The notes below the pieces were generated by a model. That model made no database searches. It saw only the letters and a list, made by a program, of their open reading frames with translations, and was not told the DNA's origin. Shown here in pieces: positions 32,675 through 41,702 of a stretch of 64,000 nt of DNA; position 1 is the stretch's first letter, and every line of letters begins with the position of its first letter. The stretch spans positions 1,612,001 through 1,676,000 of the forward strand of contig NZ_CP027062.1 in the NCBI RefSeq assembly GCF_002966125.1. Reading direction: 5' to 3'. The translations under genes and the position numbers were made by a program. The DNA is from Pukyongia salina (GTDB lineage: Bacteria; Bacteroidota; Bacteroidia; Flavobacteriales; Flavobacteriaceae).

Positions 32675-35600
32675 TTATTTTGTAGGATCTTTTTCCCTGA
32701 AAACGAAAAGCATTACGGCCAGGATCACCAGACCTCCCAGAAACCATGGCCAGAACGGAAATTCGGAATGAAGTTCCAGTGGTGACGTATCTCCCATCAG
32801 CACCAGTCCGGACCAATACTGCGGAGCGAGAGTACGGCCCTTGGCAACCGCCAGGTAACTAAGTTTAGCCTGCCGTAGTGCTTCATCCTTGGGCATTCCA
32901 TCCTTTAGATTATCGTAGAAATATCCAAGGATCTCATTACTGGACTTTTCGTCGATCTTCCACAAACTGGTGAGTATACTTTCACTTCCAGCATAATTAA
33001 ATGCGTGGGCCAGCGAGATCATTCCTTCTCCGGGTTCGAAGGTGGGTTTGCCTGTTTCACACGCGGTGAGAATAGTAAGGTTTGATGCTACGTTATAATC
33101 GTAGATCTCGTAAGTGAACAGGGAGTTGTCTTCACGCTTCGCCTCTTTGGCTACGTCCTTGGCAAAGATCAACCTTGAAAATTCAGGGGTAATATTGTTC
33201 GACTCTGCATGTGTCCCAATATGAATGATCTTGTGCTCCCTGGCATTCAATTTAAAAACCTCTTTGGTAGAGTGTTTGTTCAAAAAGGATTCGCCATCGA
33301 AAATGTTCGCATATTTCTTCACCAGTTCTGTACTGAAAGGTTGAGGAAGTAACTTGATATAGGTTTTATCGAGATCCAGAGAATCGGTAATGGCAAATCT
33401 GTATTCCATCTTCATATCTTCATTGAATTCGGGCGCAAAGGCCACAAAATTCTTTGGATATACATAGGTTGGTGCCGGTTGTTTAAGTAAGAACAAGCTA
33501 TAACTGTAGGAAATCACTTTTTGAGCCAGTAAACTTTGGGTGGCAAGTTGTTTAAAGTGGGTTATCTTAACAGGAGAAAGTGTTTCAAAGCTTAAATTGA
33601 ACAAATCCCTATCGGGAATAATGACCACCTTCCTGGTAGAAACCAGATCTTCAATAGGTCGCCAGAGTTTGTCATAAAGTATCGCTAAGGAAGTTGAGGT
33701 GCGTTCCAGGTCCGACTGGTCTTCAGCTAGATTTAAAATATGTTCCTTAACATGGTCGTAATTCAATGTTCGTATTTCGCTGGTGTTCCTGTTCAGAATA
33801 AAAACAAAGAGGTCATTTTCAATGAAAAAATAACGTACAATTGTAGTGTTTTCAGGAATTTTTTGCTGAATATCCCCAAGATCTTCCTCAATGGTCGCAT
33901 AACGCAAGTCATAGTATTTAGGGTATTTCTGCTTTAGGGTATCCAGAAAAGAACGCCAGTTTTGGGAGGCTTTTAAATAATTTTCCAGTCTGTTAGAGCT
34001 ATCACCTGATAATGCACTGGATATAGACGTTTTAAGTTCATTTTCTTTTTTTAATACCGAATCGGGCAAGCTTCCAAAACTGATATCGTTTTTAACATTA
34101 AACTGCGTTCTAATTCGATTGTAAATACCCGATTCATGGATGGCCACAGTCTTATCCAGATACTTTTTATCTCCACTAAGCTCGAATAATTCGAAATACA
34201 TTTTTTTAGACTCGGTACTCAAGGCCTTGTACTCTTCCAGGATCATATTGACGTCCTCTGGGCTAAAGGTGGTTGTTTTACGCTTTTCAAGCGACGCAAC
34301 CGCTTTGTTCAATTTTTCTATTTGCCGCTTTAAAAAAAGTGAGTCTCTGGACGTGTTCGTACGGTATAAAGAACGTACCTCCATTAGTGTAATAGCTGGA
34401 CGTCTAAATTCTACCTGTACCGAATCAATATCAGATTTTGCATCTTTGAGTTTCAGATCTAATATTTCCTTCCCTTTTTGCGCCCATTTCTGGGCGTTTT
34501 CATAATCTGCCGCTTTATAGTAGATTTCAGATAGATTGGTAACTTCCTTGAGGGTGGAAAAACTCGCCGCACCTTCATTCTCAAAAATATAACGGTACGC
34601 ATCCCGGGCAATGTCAATGGCCATTTGAGCTTTTCCATGATCGGCCAGAAATTGAGAATAATCCCTTAGAAAAATAAGAAACTCCTGGCTGTATGCTTCG
34701 GGATATGCTTTTCTAAAAAGCTTGAGACTGGTTTTAAAATAGGAATCGGCTTTTTCAATTTCACCTATAGCTGCATGGCTCTTTCCCAGCATAGCGTAAA
34801 CATCTGCCTCGACAGAGGGATATTCGCTGGGTGATTTTTTTAAATTCTCCAACGCCAAAGTAGCTGTAGCTATGCTCTTATCAAATTCTTTTAATTCGAA
34901 CTCCGCCAGGGCTATTTGTGTTAAGGATGTTGCCAGGCGCGGACTGTGGATCTCGTACACCTCCTTCTTTTTTTCGTGGGCGAAGAGCAGCATCTCATAA
35001 GCTTTGGTAAGATAACCCGTATCGTTGTAAAAGGCGGCCAGGTTTGAAATAGCTGAAGCGAGCAACCGCTTCGATTTCTTTACCAGGAAGTCGTCCTCAC
35101 ATTCGTTGATGATCTTCTGAAGCTGTTTTATAATTTCCTCCTTCATGGCAATAGCTTCGCCAAGTTGCCCCTGGGCGTCGATCACCAACGCCAGATTAAA
35201 TTGGAACGCCACGATATAATAAGTGCGATTAAATCCTGTAAGATCACTTTCTTCGGTTGCCGAAATTGCCTTGTTGAAATAGATGCGAGCGCTGTCTAAT
35301 TTATTCAGGGTCCACATGGAAACGGCTACTCCATTGTATGCATCTGCCAAAATATCCTTCTTCACAGCCGCCGATCGTTCATAGGCTGAAGCAGAAGCCT
35401 TAAAATATTTCAACGCATTGGCAAGGTCGTAGAGGGCATAGTAATTACCACCTATGGCGTAGTTGATCTTACCCAGTTCTTCCTGAGTTACATCCGGAAT
35501 GGTGTTAGCATACTGCAGGGCAGTAAGAGACGATTTCAGGGCGTTTTGATCGTCTACAAGGAATACATACAGGTTGTCTATGTCCAGGTACGCTTTGCTG

Positions 35601-35926
35601 AGGGTGCGGGGATTATTGGTTTTGGTTTTCAGATAACTAATAAAGGCTTCAGCTTTGGCGGCTGCGGTTTTGGCGTCATGCTGCAATTTGGCAATACGCC
35701 CAATTTTTCCAGGAAATTGATGTAGGGAATCCAGTTGCCCTGCCTGAAGGAAGATCTCCCGCTGTTTTTGCAGAACCGAATCTGCCTTTTTTGGCTGATT
35801 GGCATCAATGTAGGCATCAACAGTCTGCTGCCAGGTATTTCTTTCGGATTGCGAATGCAATTCAAATATTCCGAAAATACACAGCAGTAGCAAAACCCCA
35901 AAATACTTGCCGGGTATTGGTTTCAT
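32675..35926 (-). CDS. TPR-CHAT (caspase-like) protein with C-terminal membrane helix
   Basis: 1083 residues. N-terminal signal/anchor (FGVLLLLCIFGIFELHS), then a long TPR array (about 30-480; examples EELGKINYAIGGNYYALYDLANALKYFKASASAYE and AKAYEMLLFAHEKKKE-type helices), a coiled region, and a CHAT domain (about 720-1050) with the caspase-type dyad His906 (IHIGTHAES) and Cys956 (LTACETG), the second followed by EPGEGMISLAHAFNYAGSESILTSLWKID. A transmembrane helix ends the protein (PWFLGGLVILAVMLFVF). CHAT domains cut specific protein partners when the TPR part receives a signal. It follows the TPR membrane protein by 10 bases in the sigma-factor operon. Export of the CHAT domain (periplasmic) is predicted from the N-terminal signal. 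Confidence 0.87.
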   Translation of the reverse strand: MKPIPGKYFGVLLLLCIFGIFELHSQSERNTWQQTVDAYIDANQPKKADSVLQKQREIFLQAGQLDSLHQFPGKIGRIAKLQHDAKTAAAKAEAFISYLKTKTNNPRTLSKAYLDIDNLYVFLVDDQNALKSSLTALQYANTIPDVTQEELGKINYAIGGNYYALYDLANALKYFKASASAYERSAAVKKDILADAYNGVAVSMWTLNKLDSARIYFNKAISATEESDLTGFNRTYYIVAFQFNLALVIDAQGQLGEAIAMKEEIIKQLQKIINECEDDFLVKKSKRLLASAISNLAAFYNDTGYLTKAYEMLLFAHEKKKEVYEIHSPRLATSLTQIALAEFELKEFDKSIATATLALENLKKSPSEYPSVEADVYAMLGKSHAAIGEIEKADSYFKTSLKLFRKAYPEAYSQEFLIFLRDYSQFLADHGKAQMAIDIARDAYRYIFENEGAASFSTLKEVTNLSEIYYKAADYENAQKWAQKGKEILDLKLKDAKSDIDSVQVEFRRPAITLMEVRSLYRTNTSRDSLFLKRQIEKLNKAVASLEKRKTTTFSPEDVNMILEEYKALSTESKKMYFELFELSGDKKYLDKTVAIHESGIYNRIRTQFNVKNDISFGSLPDSVLKKENELKTSISSALSGDSSNRLENYLKASQNWRSFLDTLKQKYPKYYDLRYATIEEDLGDIQQKIPENTTIVRYFFIENDLFVFILNRNTSEIRTLNYDHVKEHILNLAEDQSDLERTSTSLAILYDKLWRPIEDLVSTRKVVIIPDRDLFNLSFETLSPVKITHFKQLATQSLLAQKVISYSYSLFLLKQPAPTYVYPKNFVAFAPEFNEDMKMEYRFAITDSLDLDKTYIKLLPQPFSTELVKKYANIFDGESFLNKHSTKEVFKLNAREHKIIHIGTHAESNNITPEFSRLIFAKDVAKEAKREDNSLFTYEIYDYNVASNLTILTACETGKPTFEPGEGMISLAHAFNYAGSESILTSLWKIDEKSSNEILGYFYDNLKDGMPKDEALRQAKLSYLAVAKGRTLAPQYWSGLVLMGDTSPLELHSEFPFWPWFLGGLVILAVMLFVFREKDPTK

Positions 35927-35936
35927 GAAAAGTTAG

Positions 35937-36674
35937 TTAGTCTTTGATTTCAGAAAGTATCTCCTTCGCACTTTCTTCTTTACTAAAGGTAAGATAATTT
36001 ATGGCTTCTTCAATATCGCCAATTTTTAAATAAGCCAGACCCAGATAATGAGCCGTTTCAGCGGAAAAACTATTGTCCTCCATATTCCATAGAGGTTGCA
36101 GATATTTAATAGAGTTATCGGGATCGCCTTTTGCCAGATAAGCAACACCCCGGAAATAATGTAAAGTGTCCATGCCCATGGCATCATCCCTTATAGTTTC
36201 CCACTTGCTAAGAGCAGTTTTGTAATCGCCTTGTTTATAATTTACCATGCCCTCATAAAACTCGTAATTGGCTGTGGAGCTCATGATAGTGGGTAGGCCG
36301 GGATCCGGACTAAAATGTTTGGCGTAGAGCTTTTCGTAATCGTTATCGCTTTTTAGCATCCAGAACAGGCCAAATGCCACTATGAGGATGGCGGCTATTG
36401 ACCATCGCCAGATTACGGTACTTCGGTTTCCGCCACCAGAAGCGATGTCTCTTACCGGAGTGAGATCTGCGTGAAATGCCTCCATTTTATCTTTAAGAAC
36501 AGCTGTTTCCACACCCAGAATTAACACTCGCAGCTCCTCCAGCTGTGCGGCAAGTTGTGGATCTGTGGTCAGTTCAGATTCGAATCGGGATCTTTCATCT
36601 ACGCTCATTTTCCCTTCCAGGTATTGCTCAATACGCTCAAAACGTTCCTGTGATATGTTTTCTGAATTATTCAT
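35937..36674 (-). CDS. Membrane-anchored TPR protein, candidate anti-sigma factor
   Basis: 245 residues. Cytoplasmic N-terminus (1-82) with the anti-sigma-like EQYLEGKMSVDERSRFESELTTDPQLAAQLEELRVL helical pattern, one transmembrane helix (about 87-106, VIWRWSIAAILIVAFGLFWML), then periplasmic TPRs (about 140-240, e.g. YEGMVNYKQGDYKTALSKWETI and AETAHYLGLAYLKIGDIEEAI). No zinc-finger HxxxCxxC is seen. Starts 8 bases inside the end of the sigma gene, so it is translationally coupled to it, the usual place for an anti-sigma factor. Regulation of the sigma factor by periplasmic events is inference. Confidence 0.78.
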   Translation of the reverse strand: MNNSENISQERFERIEQYLEGKMSVDERSRFESELTTDPQLAAQLEELRVLILGVETAVLKDKMEAFHADLTPVRDIASGGGNRSTVIWRWSIAAILIVAFGLFWMLKSDNDYEKLYAKHFSPDPGLPTIMSSTANYEFYEGMVNYKQGDYKTALSKWETIRDDAMGMDTLHYFRGVAYLAKGDPDNSIKYLQPLWNMEDNSFSAETAHYLGLAYLKIGDIEEAINYLTFSKEESAKEILSEIKD

Positions 36675-37242
36675 TTTTAAAAATTGGGGTCTTTGCTAAT
36701 TCTCTTAATTTATTGATACAACGATATTTTTTATTGCGCGCAGAGGCTTCACCAATTTCGAAGGCCATCGCAATTTCCCGCAGCGACTTTTTCTCAAAAT
36801 AGAAATGAGTAAGCAGTTGTTTGCATTCATTCCCTAACTGCCGAAATGCTTCCATCGCATTGTTGAGTTGCTCAATATTATCGGTAGACGTTTCGTCGAA
36901 CTCGTCCGGAATTTCGTATCCCTCTCCTATGGATGAGGTCTTCTTAAATTGAGAAGATCTCAAATAATCCGTCCATTTGTTTTTCGCGATCCTGTACAAA
37001 TACCCTTGTAAAGCAGTTTCGTTAGTAGGTACGAATTTTCCACTTTTCACGTTTTGCCAGGTCGCGATAAAAGCCTCCTGGTAGGTGTCCTTTGCCTGGG
37101 GTTTGGTTCCGTTATTCTTCAAAATATGTACTTCAATTTTACCATAACATTCCTGGTATAACTGTTTCAGAACTAATTCATCATTGTTCTTTACAGCCTC
37201 TGCCATATGCAATTGCGCCGTTATTTGATTAGTGTTCCCCAT
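36667..37242 (-). CDS. ECF RNA polymerase sigma factor
   Basis: 191 residues. Region 2: VLKQLYQECYGKIEVHILKNN and KDTYQEAFIATWQNV with YLYRIAKNKWTDYLR (2.4, binding the -10 element). Region 4: ECKQLLTHFYFEKKSLREIAMAFEIGEASARNKKYRCINKLREL (HTH for the -35). It directs polymerase to a small set of promoters; the three TGATGACA-N14-CGATGT elements in this neighbourhood, one of them ahead of its own gene, are the predicted target. First gene of the operon with the TPR anti-sigma candidate and TPR-CHAT protein. Confidence 0.9.
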   Translation of the reverse strand: MGNTNQITAQLHMAEAVKNNDELVLKQLYQECYGKIEVHILKNNGTKPQAKDTYQEAFIATWQNVKSGKFVPTNETALQGYLYRIAKNKWTDYLRSSQFKKTSSIGEGYEIPDEFDETSTDNIEQLNNAMEAFRQLGNECKQLLTHFYFEKKSLREIAMAFEIGEASARNKKYRCINKLRELAKTPIFKNE

Positions 37243-37320
37243 CGTACGTAGATAGGGAAAAGATACAATTTTTTTTCAATCGTAACTTTACTGAAATCTA
37301 TAAAGCAGCGCCTTTCACAC

Positions 37321-37350
37321 TCACATCGTATTAAGATTATTTTGTCATCA
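37321..37350 (-). promoter_or_regulatory. ECF sigma promoter of the sigma-factor operon
   Basis: On the minus strand TGATGACA - 14 bases - CGATGTGA, the same as at 32631-32660. The -10 ends 79 bases before the sigma ATG, leaving a leader of about 70 bases. Its TGATGACA arm is the inverted partner of the one at 37373, so the two promoters are back to back. Confidence 0.8.
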
Positions 37351-37372
37351 TTGGATTCAATAATTTTTAAAG

Positions 37373-37402
37373 TGATGACAATTTTGTTTTGCTTCGATGT
37401 AA
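37373..37402 (+). promoter_or_regulatory. ECF sigma promoter of the secreted serine hydrolase gene
   Basis: TGATGACA (37373-37380), 14 bases, CGATGTAA (37395-37402); the -10 ends 27 bases before the ATG at 37430. Confidence 0.8.
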
Positions 37403-37429
37403 TAATACTAACCTTAATTCTTTTACATT

Positions 37430-39313
37430 ATGAAACGACTATTATCATTTGTATCGGCATTACTACTTGGAGTCTGCAGCATTGCTCAAAACGGAATACC
37501 CGTCCCACAGATGAGTAGTTGCGATACTCAGGTTCAAAATTTAATGGCCACTTATAATATACCCGGCTTAACTTTTGCACTCGCAAAAGATGGAGAGTTA
37601 AAATACATGAGGTCCTTCGGAAATGCAGATATCTCAGCGACTCAACCCACGCAGCCTTATCATATGTTCAGGGTAGCAAGTGTATCGAAACCCATAACCA
37701 GTATTGGAATAATGAAGATGATAGAAGATGGCGATATCGCACTTGGCGATAAGGTGTTTGGCCCGGGAGGACTTTTAGAGAATCACTGGTATTTTTCGGG
37801 AAGTTCGATCATCGATAACCGCGTTTACGACATAACCGTTCAACACCTCCTGGAACACAGTGCAGGATGGGATAGTAGTGTAGATTGTTTCCCAAACCCT
37901 ACATCTCCATATCCCTGGTTCTTTTCAGGATGTGATCCTATTGCGGTTCCCTTACATGTTACACAAACTCAGGGACAACCTAACCCTGTGAAAGAAGAAT
38001 TCCTTATTAATTATCTATTAGAAAAGAATCTGAACTTCACCCCGGGAACGGCCTATGCATACTCCAATATGGGTTATCTAATCCTTAGCGAGATCATTGA
38101 AGAAGTTTCGGGTAAATCTTATGAAGCCTATATGCAGGACGAGATTCTGCATCCACTGGGGATTTACGATATGTATATTGGAGAGAATTTACTTGAGGAC
38201 AAACGCGAACGTGAAGGCGAATATACAGGAAACGGATTCACAACCCTGGATCTTTATGGAAGCGGTAACCTGGTTCCCTGGCAGTACGGAGGATTTGCAA
38301 TAGACGCCATGGATGGTCACGGAGGTTGGATAGCGACTGCCCGCGATTTGGTAAGACTACTCGTGGCTGTGGACGGCTTCAATACCAAACCCGATATACT
38401 TTTGCCCGCTACCATAACCAATATGGTGACTCCTTCTGTAAATAATGCGAACTACGCAAAAGGATGGGCAGTGAATGCCGGTAATAATTGGTGGCATTCC
38501 GGAGCCGTAGATGGTACCGCTACCTATTGGGTAAGATCTAATAGTGGTTATACCTGGGCGATCTTGTTAAATAAGAGAATCGTTGATGGAACAGCACCCG
38601 CTTTTTGGGCGGCATTGGATGGATTGGGATGGAATTGTATTTCGGGGGCATCGGGGTTTCCAACATTCGATCTTTTAGACGCTCCTACTGTTAATGCCAG
38701 TAACTTACTTGCACAAGGCGATGGTATTTCCACAATGGATCTAAACTGGACCAACGGAAATGGTACTTCCCGTCTAGTGGTTATGAAGGATATAACCAAT
38801 AATACAGATCCCTATAATTTTAGTGCTTACCCACTTGATGGAACAGATTATAATGCCAATGCAGCATTTGGCAGTGGTGATGACCTGGGTGATGGTACCT
38901 ATGTGATGTATAACGGAACCGGTACAGCAGTTACAGTTACCGGACTGGATAACACTAAACGCTATGCGATAAGGGTATACGAGTATAAGAAAAACACGAA
39001 TAATGGGAATAACGCCCTCTATCTGCTTGGAAATCCGGCAGAAAGAGAAGCACTTCTTGGTTTCGAAGAGAACGAATTACAATTTGCAGTGAAAATCTAT
39101 CCTACTATCACTTCAGAATTGCTCCATGTCTATAACGAATTACCAGAGGAACTTAAATTTAAAGTATTCGATCTACAGGGAAGAAGCCTTGTTGCAGGAA
39201 TTGTGGAAAGTGGAGAAAATACCCTCGATGTTTCACGCCTTGATTCCGGCTTATATCTTATAGAAATTACTATAGGCAACAGGCGTACCACAAAACGATT
39301 CGTAATTAAATAG
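37430..39313 (+). CDS. Secreted beta-lactamase-family serine hydrolase with T9SS domain
   Basis: 627 residues. Signal peptide (ends at CSIAQ, residue 20), beta-lactamase/DD-peptidase (class C-like) domain with SxxK (Ser84-V-S-Lys87 in FRVASVSKPIT), the YSN tyrosine motif (AYAYSNMGYLILSEI) and HSG (WWHSGAVDG) replacing KTG. After about residue 405 comes an Fn3-like segment (LDLNWTNGNGTSRLVV ... YAIRVYEYKKN), then a T9SS type A C-terminal domain (FAVKIYPTITSELLHVYN ... LDSGLYLIEITIGNRRTTKRFVIK). Divergent from the sigma operon with its own ECF promoter. Likely a surface esterase or peptidase, not a resistance enzyme. A terminator follows. Confidence 0.9.
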   Translation: MKRLLSFVSALLLGVCSIAQNGIPVPQMSSCDTQVQNLMATYNIPGLTFALAKDGELKYMRSFGNADISATQPTQPYHMFRVASVSKPITSIGIMKMIEDGDIALGDKVFGPGGLLENHWYFSGSSIIDNRVYDITVQHLLEHSAGWDSSVDCFPNPTSPYPWFFSGCDPIAVPLHVTQTQGQPNPVKEEFLINYLLEKNLNFTPGTAYAYSNMGYLILSEIIEEVSGKSYEAYMQDEILHPLGIYDMYIGENLLEDKREREGEYTGNGFTTLDLYGSGNLVPWQYGGFAIDAMDGHGGWIATARDLVRLLVAVDGFNTKPDILLPATITNMVTPSVNNANYAKGWAVNAGNNWWHSGAVDGTATYWVRSNSGYTWAILLNKRIVDGTAPAFWAALDGLGWNCISGASGFPTFDLLDAPTVNASNLLAQGDGISTMDLNWTNGNGTSRLVVMKDITNNTDPYNFSAYPLDGTDYNANAAFGSGDDLGDGTYVMYNGTGTAVTVTGLDNTKRYAIRVYEYKKNTNNGNNALYLLGNPAEREALLGFEENELQFAVKIYPTITSELLHVYNELPEELKFKVFDLQGRSLVAGIVESGENTLDVSRLDSGLYLIEITIGNRRTTKRFVIK

Positions 39314-39317
39314 AAAG

Positions 39318-39345
39318 AAGCCCTTGAAAAAGGGCTTTTTGTTTT
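39318..39345 (+). terminator. Terminator after the serine hydrolase gene
   Basis: AAGCCCTT-gaaa-AAGGGCTT followed by TTTGTTTT. Confidence 0.88.
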
Positions 39346-39455
39346 GAATACGGCGGTGAATGATAGATTAGATCATAGAAATTAGATATTCGTAGGAGGG
39401 GTATCAATTTTATTGCTTCTGAAATATCTTGCTTTCCAACCGAAGGGGTTTTCGC

Positions 39456-39463
39456 TATCTTTG
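39456..39463 (+). promoter_or_regulatory. Predicted -7 box of mvaD
   Basis: TATCTTTG, 18 bases upstream of the ATG at 39482, with a TTG at 39429-39431 (24-base spacer, slightly long). Confidence 0.6.
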
Positions 39464-39481
39464 TGCTGAAAAATTCTATAC

Positions 39482-40561
39482 ATGCCAGAAGCTCAGTTCC
39501 TTCCGAAGAAATATTCAAATCAGTTCCCTGAAGGTAGCGTAACCTGGAAATCTCCCAGCAACATTGCTCTGGTTAAATACTGGGGAAAATTCGAGCATCA
39601 GTTACCCTGTAATGCGTCGGTGAGTTTTACCCTGTCTAATTGCCATACTACAACTAAACTTTCATATAACATAAAATCTACAGAGGGTTTTGAGTTTGAA
39701 GTCTACCTTGACGGAGAAAGAGAAACGGGGTTCGAACCTAAGATTATTCAGTTCTTCGAACGAATTGAAGCCTATATGCCATTTCTTAAGAACTACGCTT
39801 TTCGAATAGAAACCTCAAATTCCTTTCCACATAGCAGTGGTATTGCCTCTTCTGCCAGTGGGATGAGTGCGCTAGCATTGTGTTTAATGAGTGTGGAGAA
39901 AGAGCTATTGGGGGAGCAGATCTCGGAAACGGAGTTTAAGCAAAAAGCCTCTTTCCTTGCACGTCTGGGTTCGGGGAGTGCCTGCCGAAGTGTGGAAGGC
40001 CCGCTTATTGTGTGGGGAGAACACCCGCAGATCGAGGGGAGTAACGATCTGTTCGGAACGAAATATCCTTACGATATTCATCCAAATTTCTCCAACTACC
40101 AGGATACTATTTTATTAGTGGATAAAGGCGAGAAACAAGTGAGTAGTACGGCAGGTCATGGTTTAATGCGGGATCATCCCTATGCGGAAGATCGTTTTGG
40201 AACCGCGAATCTCAACCTGAAGAAATTAGTGAATATATTTAAATCGGGAGATCTAAAGAGTTTTATCGAATTGGTAGAATCTGAAGCTCTTCAGCTACAT
40301 GGCATGATGATGACCTCAGTGCCTTACTACATCCTTATGAAACCCAATACACTGGAGATTATTAATCGTATCTGGCAATTCCGCAAAGAAAACGGTTCTC
40401 ACCTTTGCTTTACGCTGGATGCGGGGGCGAATGTGCATGTTTTATATCCGGAGAACGAAAGTTCGATCGTAGTTCCTTTTATTAAGAGCGAACTGGCTAA
40501 GTTTTGTAAAAATGGATCTTTTATTGAAGATCGGGTTGGTCTGGGGGCATCTCAGGTGTGA
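39482..40561 (+). CDS. mvaD: Diphosphomevalonate decarboxylase
   Basis: 359 residues; the ATP-dependent decarboxylation of mevalonate diphosphate to isopentenyl diphosphate, the last step of the mevalonate pathway. GHMP-fold motifs: SPSNIALVKYWGK (substrate loop), PHSSGIASSASGMSALALCL (GHMP phosphate loop), GSGSACRSVEGPLIVW (Ser and Arg of the active site), and FTLDAGANVHVLY with the conserved Asp. The N-terminus (MPEAQFLPKKYSNQFPEGS) is a little longer than in yeast. Mevalonate kinase follows 180 bases downstream. Confidence 0.93.
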   Translation: MPEAQFLPKKYSNQFPEGSVTWKSPSNIALVKYWGKFEHQLPCNASVSFTLSNCHTTTKLSYNIKSTEGFEFEVYLDGERETGFEPKIIQFFERIEAYMPFLKNYAFRIETSNSFPHSSGIASSASGMSALALCLMSVEKELLGEQISETEFKQKASFLARLGSGSACRSVEGPLIVWGEHPQIEGSNDLFGTKYPYDIHPNFSNYQDTILLVDKGEKQVSSTAGHGLMRDHPYAEDRFGTANLNLKKLVNIFKSGDLKSFIELVESEALQLHGMMMTSVPYYILMKPNTLEIINRIWQFRKENGSHLCFTLDAGANVHVLYPENESSIVVPFIKSELAKFCKNGSFIEDRVGLGASQV

Positions 40562-40670
40562 TAAGGCAAGGTCACTAATAAAGGTTTTTCTCTTGCAATG
40601 GGTTTAATGCCAGACTGTTGATAGTGACTATTTTTAAGTATATTTTCTGAAATTTCCTAGCTGGAAAGTA

Positions 40671-40678
40671 TATCTTTG
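40671..40678 (+). promoter_or_regulatory. Predicted -7 box of the mevalonate kinase gene
   Basis: TATCTTTG 62 bases upstream of the ATG at 40741. Confidence 0.55.
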
Positions 40679-40740
40679 CGATGAACAATTAGATTTAAAG
40701 GTAAAAAATGTACCTTTACTACTGAAAACGTACACAATTT

Positions 40741-41679
40741 ATGCGTGGTCCCCTGTTTTATTCAAAAATTCTTCTATTCGGGGAATATGGTATTATAAAA
40801 GATTCCAAAGGGCTTTCTATCCCTTATAACTTTTATAACGGTGCCCTGAAAATAGATGCGCACAAAACCCCTTCAACTCATAAAAGCAACGAGAATCTAA
40901 AACGCTTTCTGAAGTATCTTGAAGACTTGCAGCAAAGAGAACCTGGGTTGGTTTCTTTCGACCTCGACCGATTAAAACAAGATATTGAGCAAGGATTGTA
41001 TTTCGATTCCAGCATCCCGCAGGGTTATGGAGTTGGTAGTAGTGGTGCGCTTGTAGCAGCTATTTACGATAAGTACGCCAATGATAAAATTACGGTCTTA
41101 GAAAACCTTACAAGAGATAAATTGTTACAACTGAAGGGTATTTTTGCCGAAATGGAATCTTTCTTCCATGGTAAATCTTCCGGCCTCGATCCATTGAACA
41201 GTTATTTAAGCTTACCCATTCTCATTAATTCGAAAGATAATATCGAACCGGCCGGGATCCCATCTCAAACCGAATCGGGGAAAGGGGCGGTGTTCTTACT
41301 GGATAGTGGTAGTACAGGAGAGACGGCACCTATGGTGCAGATCTTTATGGAGAACATGAAACAGGAAGGTTTCCGAAAGATGTTGAAAAATCAGTTTGTA
41401 AAGCACACAGATGCCTGTGTGGAGGATTTCCTTAATGGCGATGTGAAATCACTCTTTGGGAATATCAAGCAACTTTCTAAAGTAGTTTTGGAGAATTTCA
41501 AACCCATGATCCCAAAAGAATTCCATAAGCTATGGAAGAAGGGAATAGACTCTAACGCCTACTACCTCAAATTATGTGGTTCTGGCGGGGGAGGATATAT
41601 GCTGGGATTCACCGAGGATCTTGCCCGGGCCAAAGAAGCTCTAAAGGATTATAAACTGGAAGTGGTTTATAATTTCTGA
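40741..41679 (+). CDS. Mevalonate kinase (GHMP family)
   Basis: 312 residues; phosphorylates mevalonate. N-terminal KILLFGEYGIIKDSKGLSIPYN, the GHMP nucleotide loop IPQGYGVGSSGALVAAI, the Asp region HGKSSGLDPLNSYLSLP, and the C-terminal LCGSGGGGYMLGF are all present. The pairing with mvaD supports the mevalonate rather than homoserine substrate. Together they supply isoprenoid precursors, and the next gene (UbiA type) uses prenyl chains. Cotranscribed with the prenyltransferase (23-base gap). Confidence 0.88.
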   Translation: MRGPLFYSKILLFGEYGIIKDSKGLSIPYNFYNGALKIDAHKTPSTHKSNENLKRFLKYLEDLQQREPGLVSFDLDRLKQDIEQGLYFDSSIPQGYGVGSSGALVAAIYDKYANDKITVLENLTRDKLLQLKGIFAEMESFFHGKSSGLDPLNSYLSLPILINSKDNIEPAGIPSQTESGKGAVFLLDSGSTGETAPMVQIFMENMKQEGFRKMLKNQFVKHTDACVEDFLNGDVKSLFGNIKQLSKVVLENFKPMIPKEFHKLWKKGIDSNAYYLKLCGSGGGGYMLGFTEDLARAKEALKDYKLEVVYNF

Positions 41680-41702
41680 AATAATTTTCATCCACATATG
41701 GT

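Noticed and set aside
32675-35926. Csx29-type (type III-E CRISPR) effector
   Set aside because: No gRAMP, Csx30 or CRISPR repeats; the protein has a signal peptide and a transmembrane helix, unlike a cytoplasmic Csx29.
37342-37381. Inverted repeat TTGTCATCA/TGATGACAA read as a repressor operator
   Set aside because: The arms are better explained as the -35 elements of two divergent ECF promoters, each followed at 14 bases by CGATGT; the third single copy at 32653 has no inverted partner.
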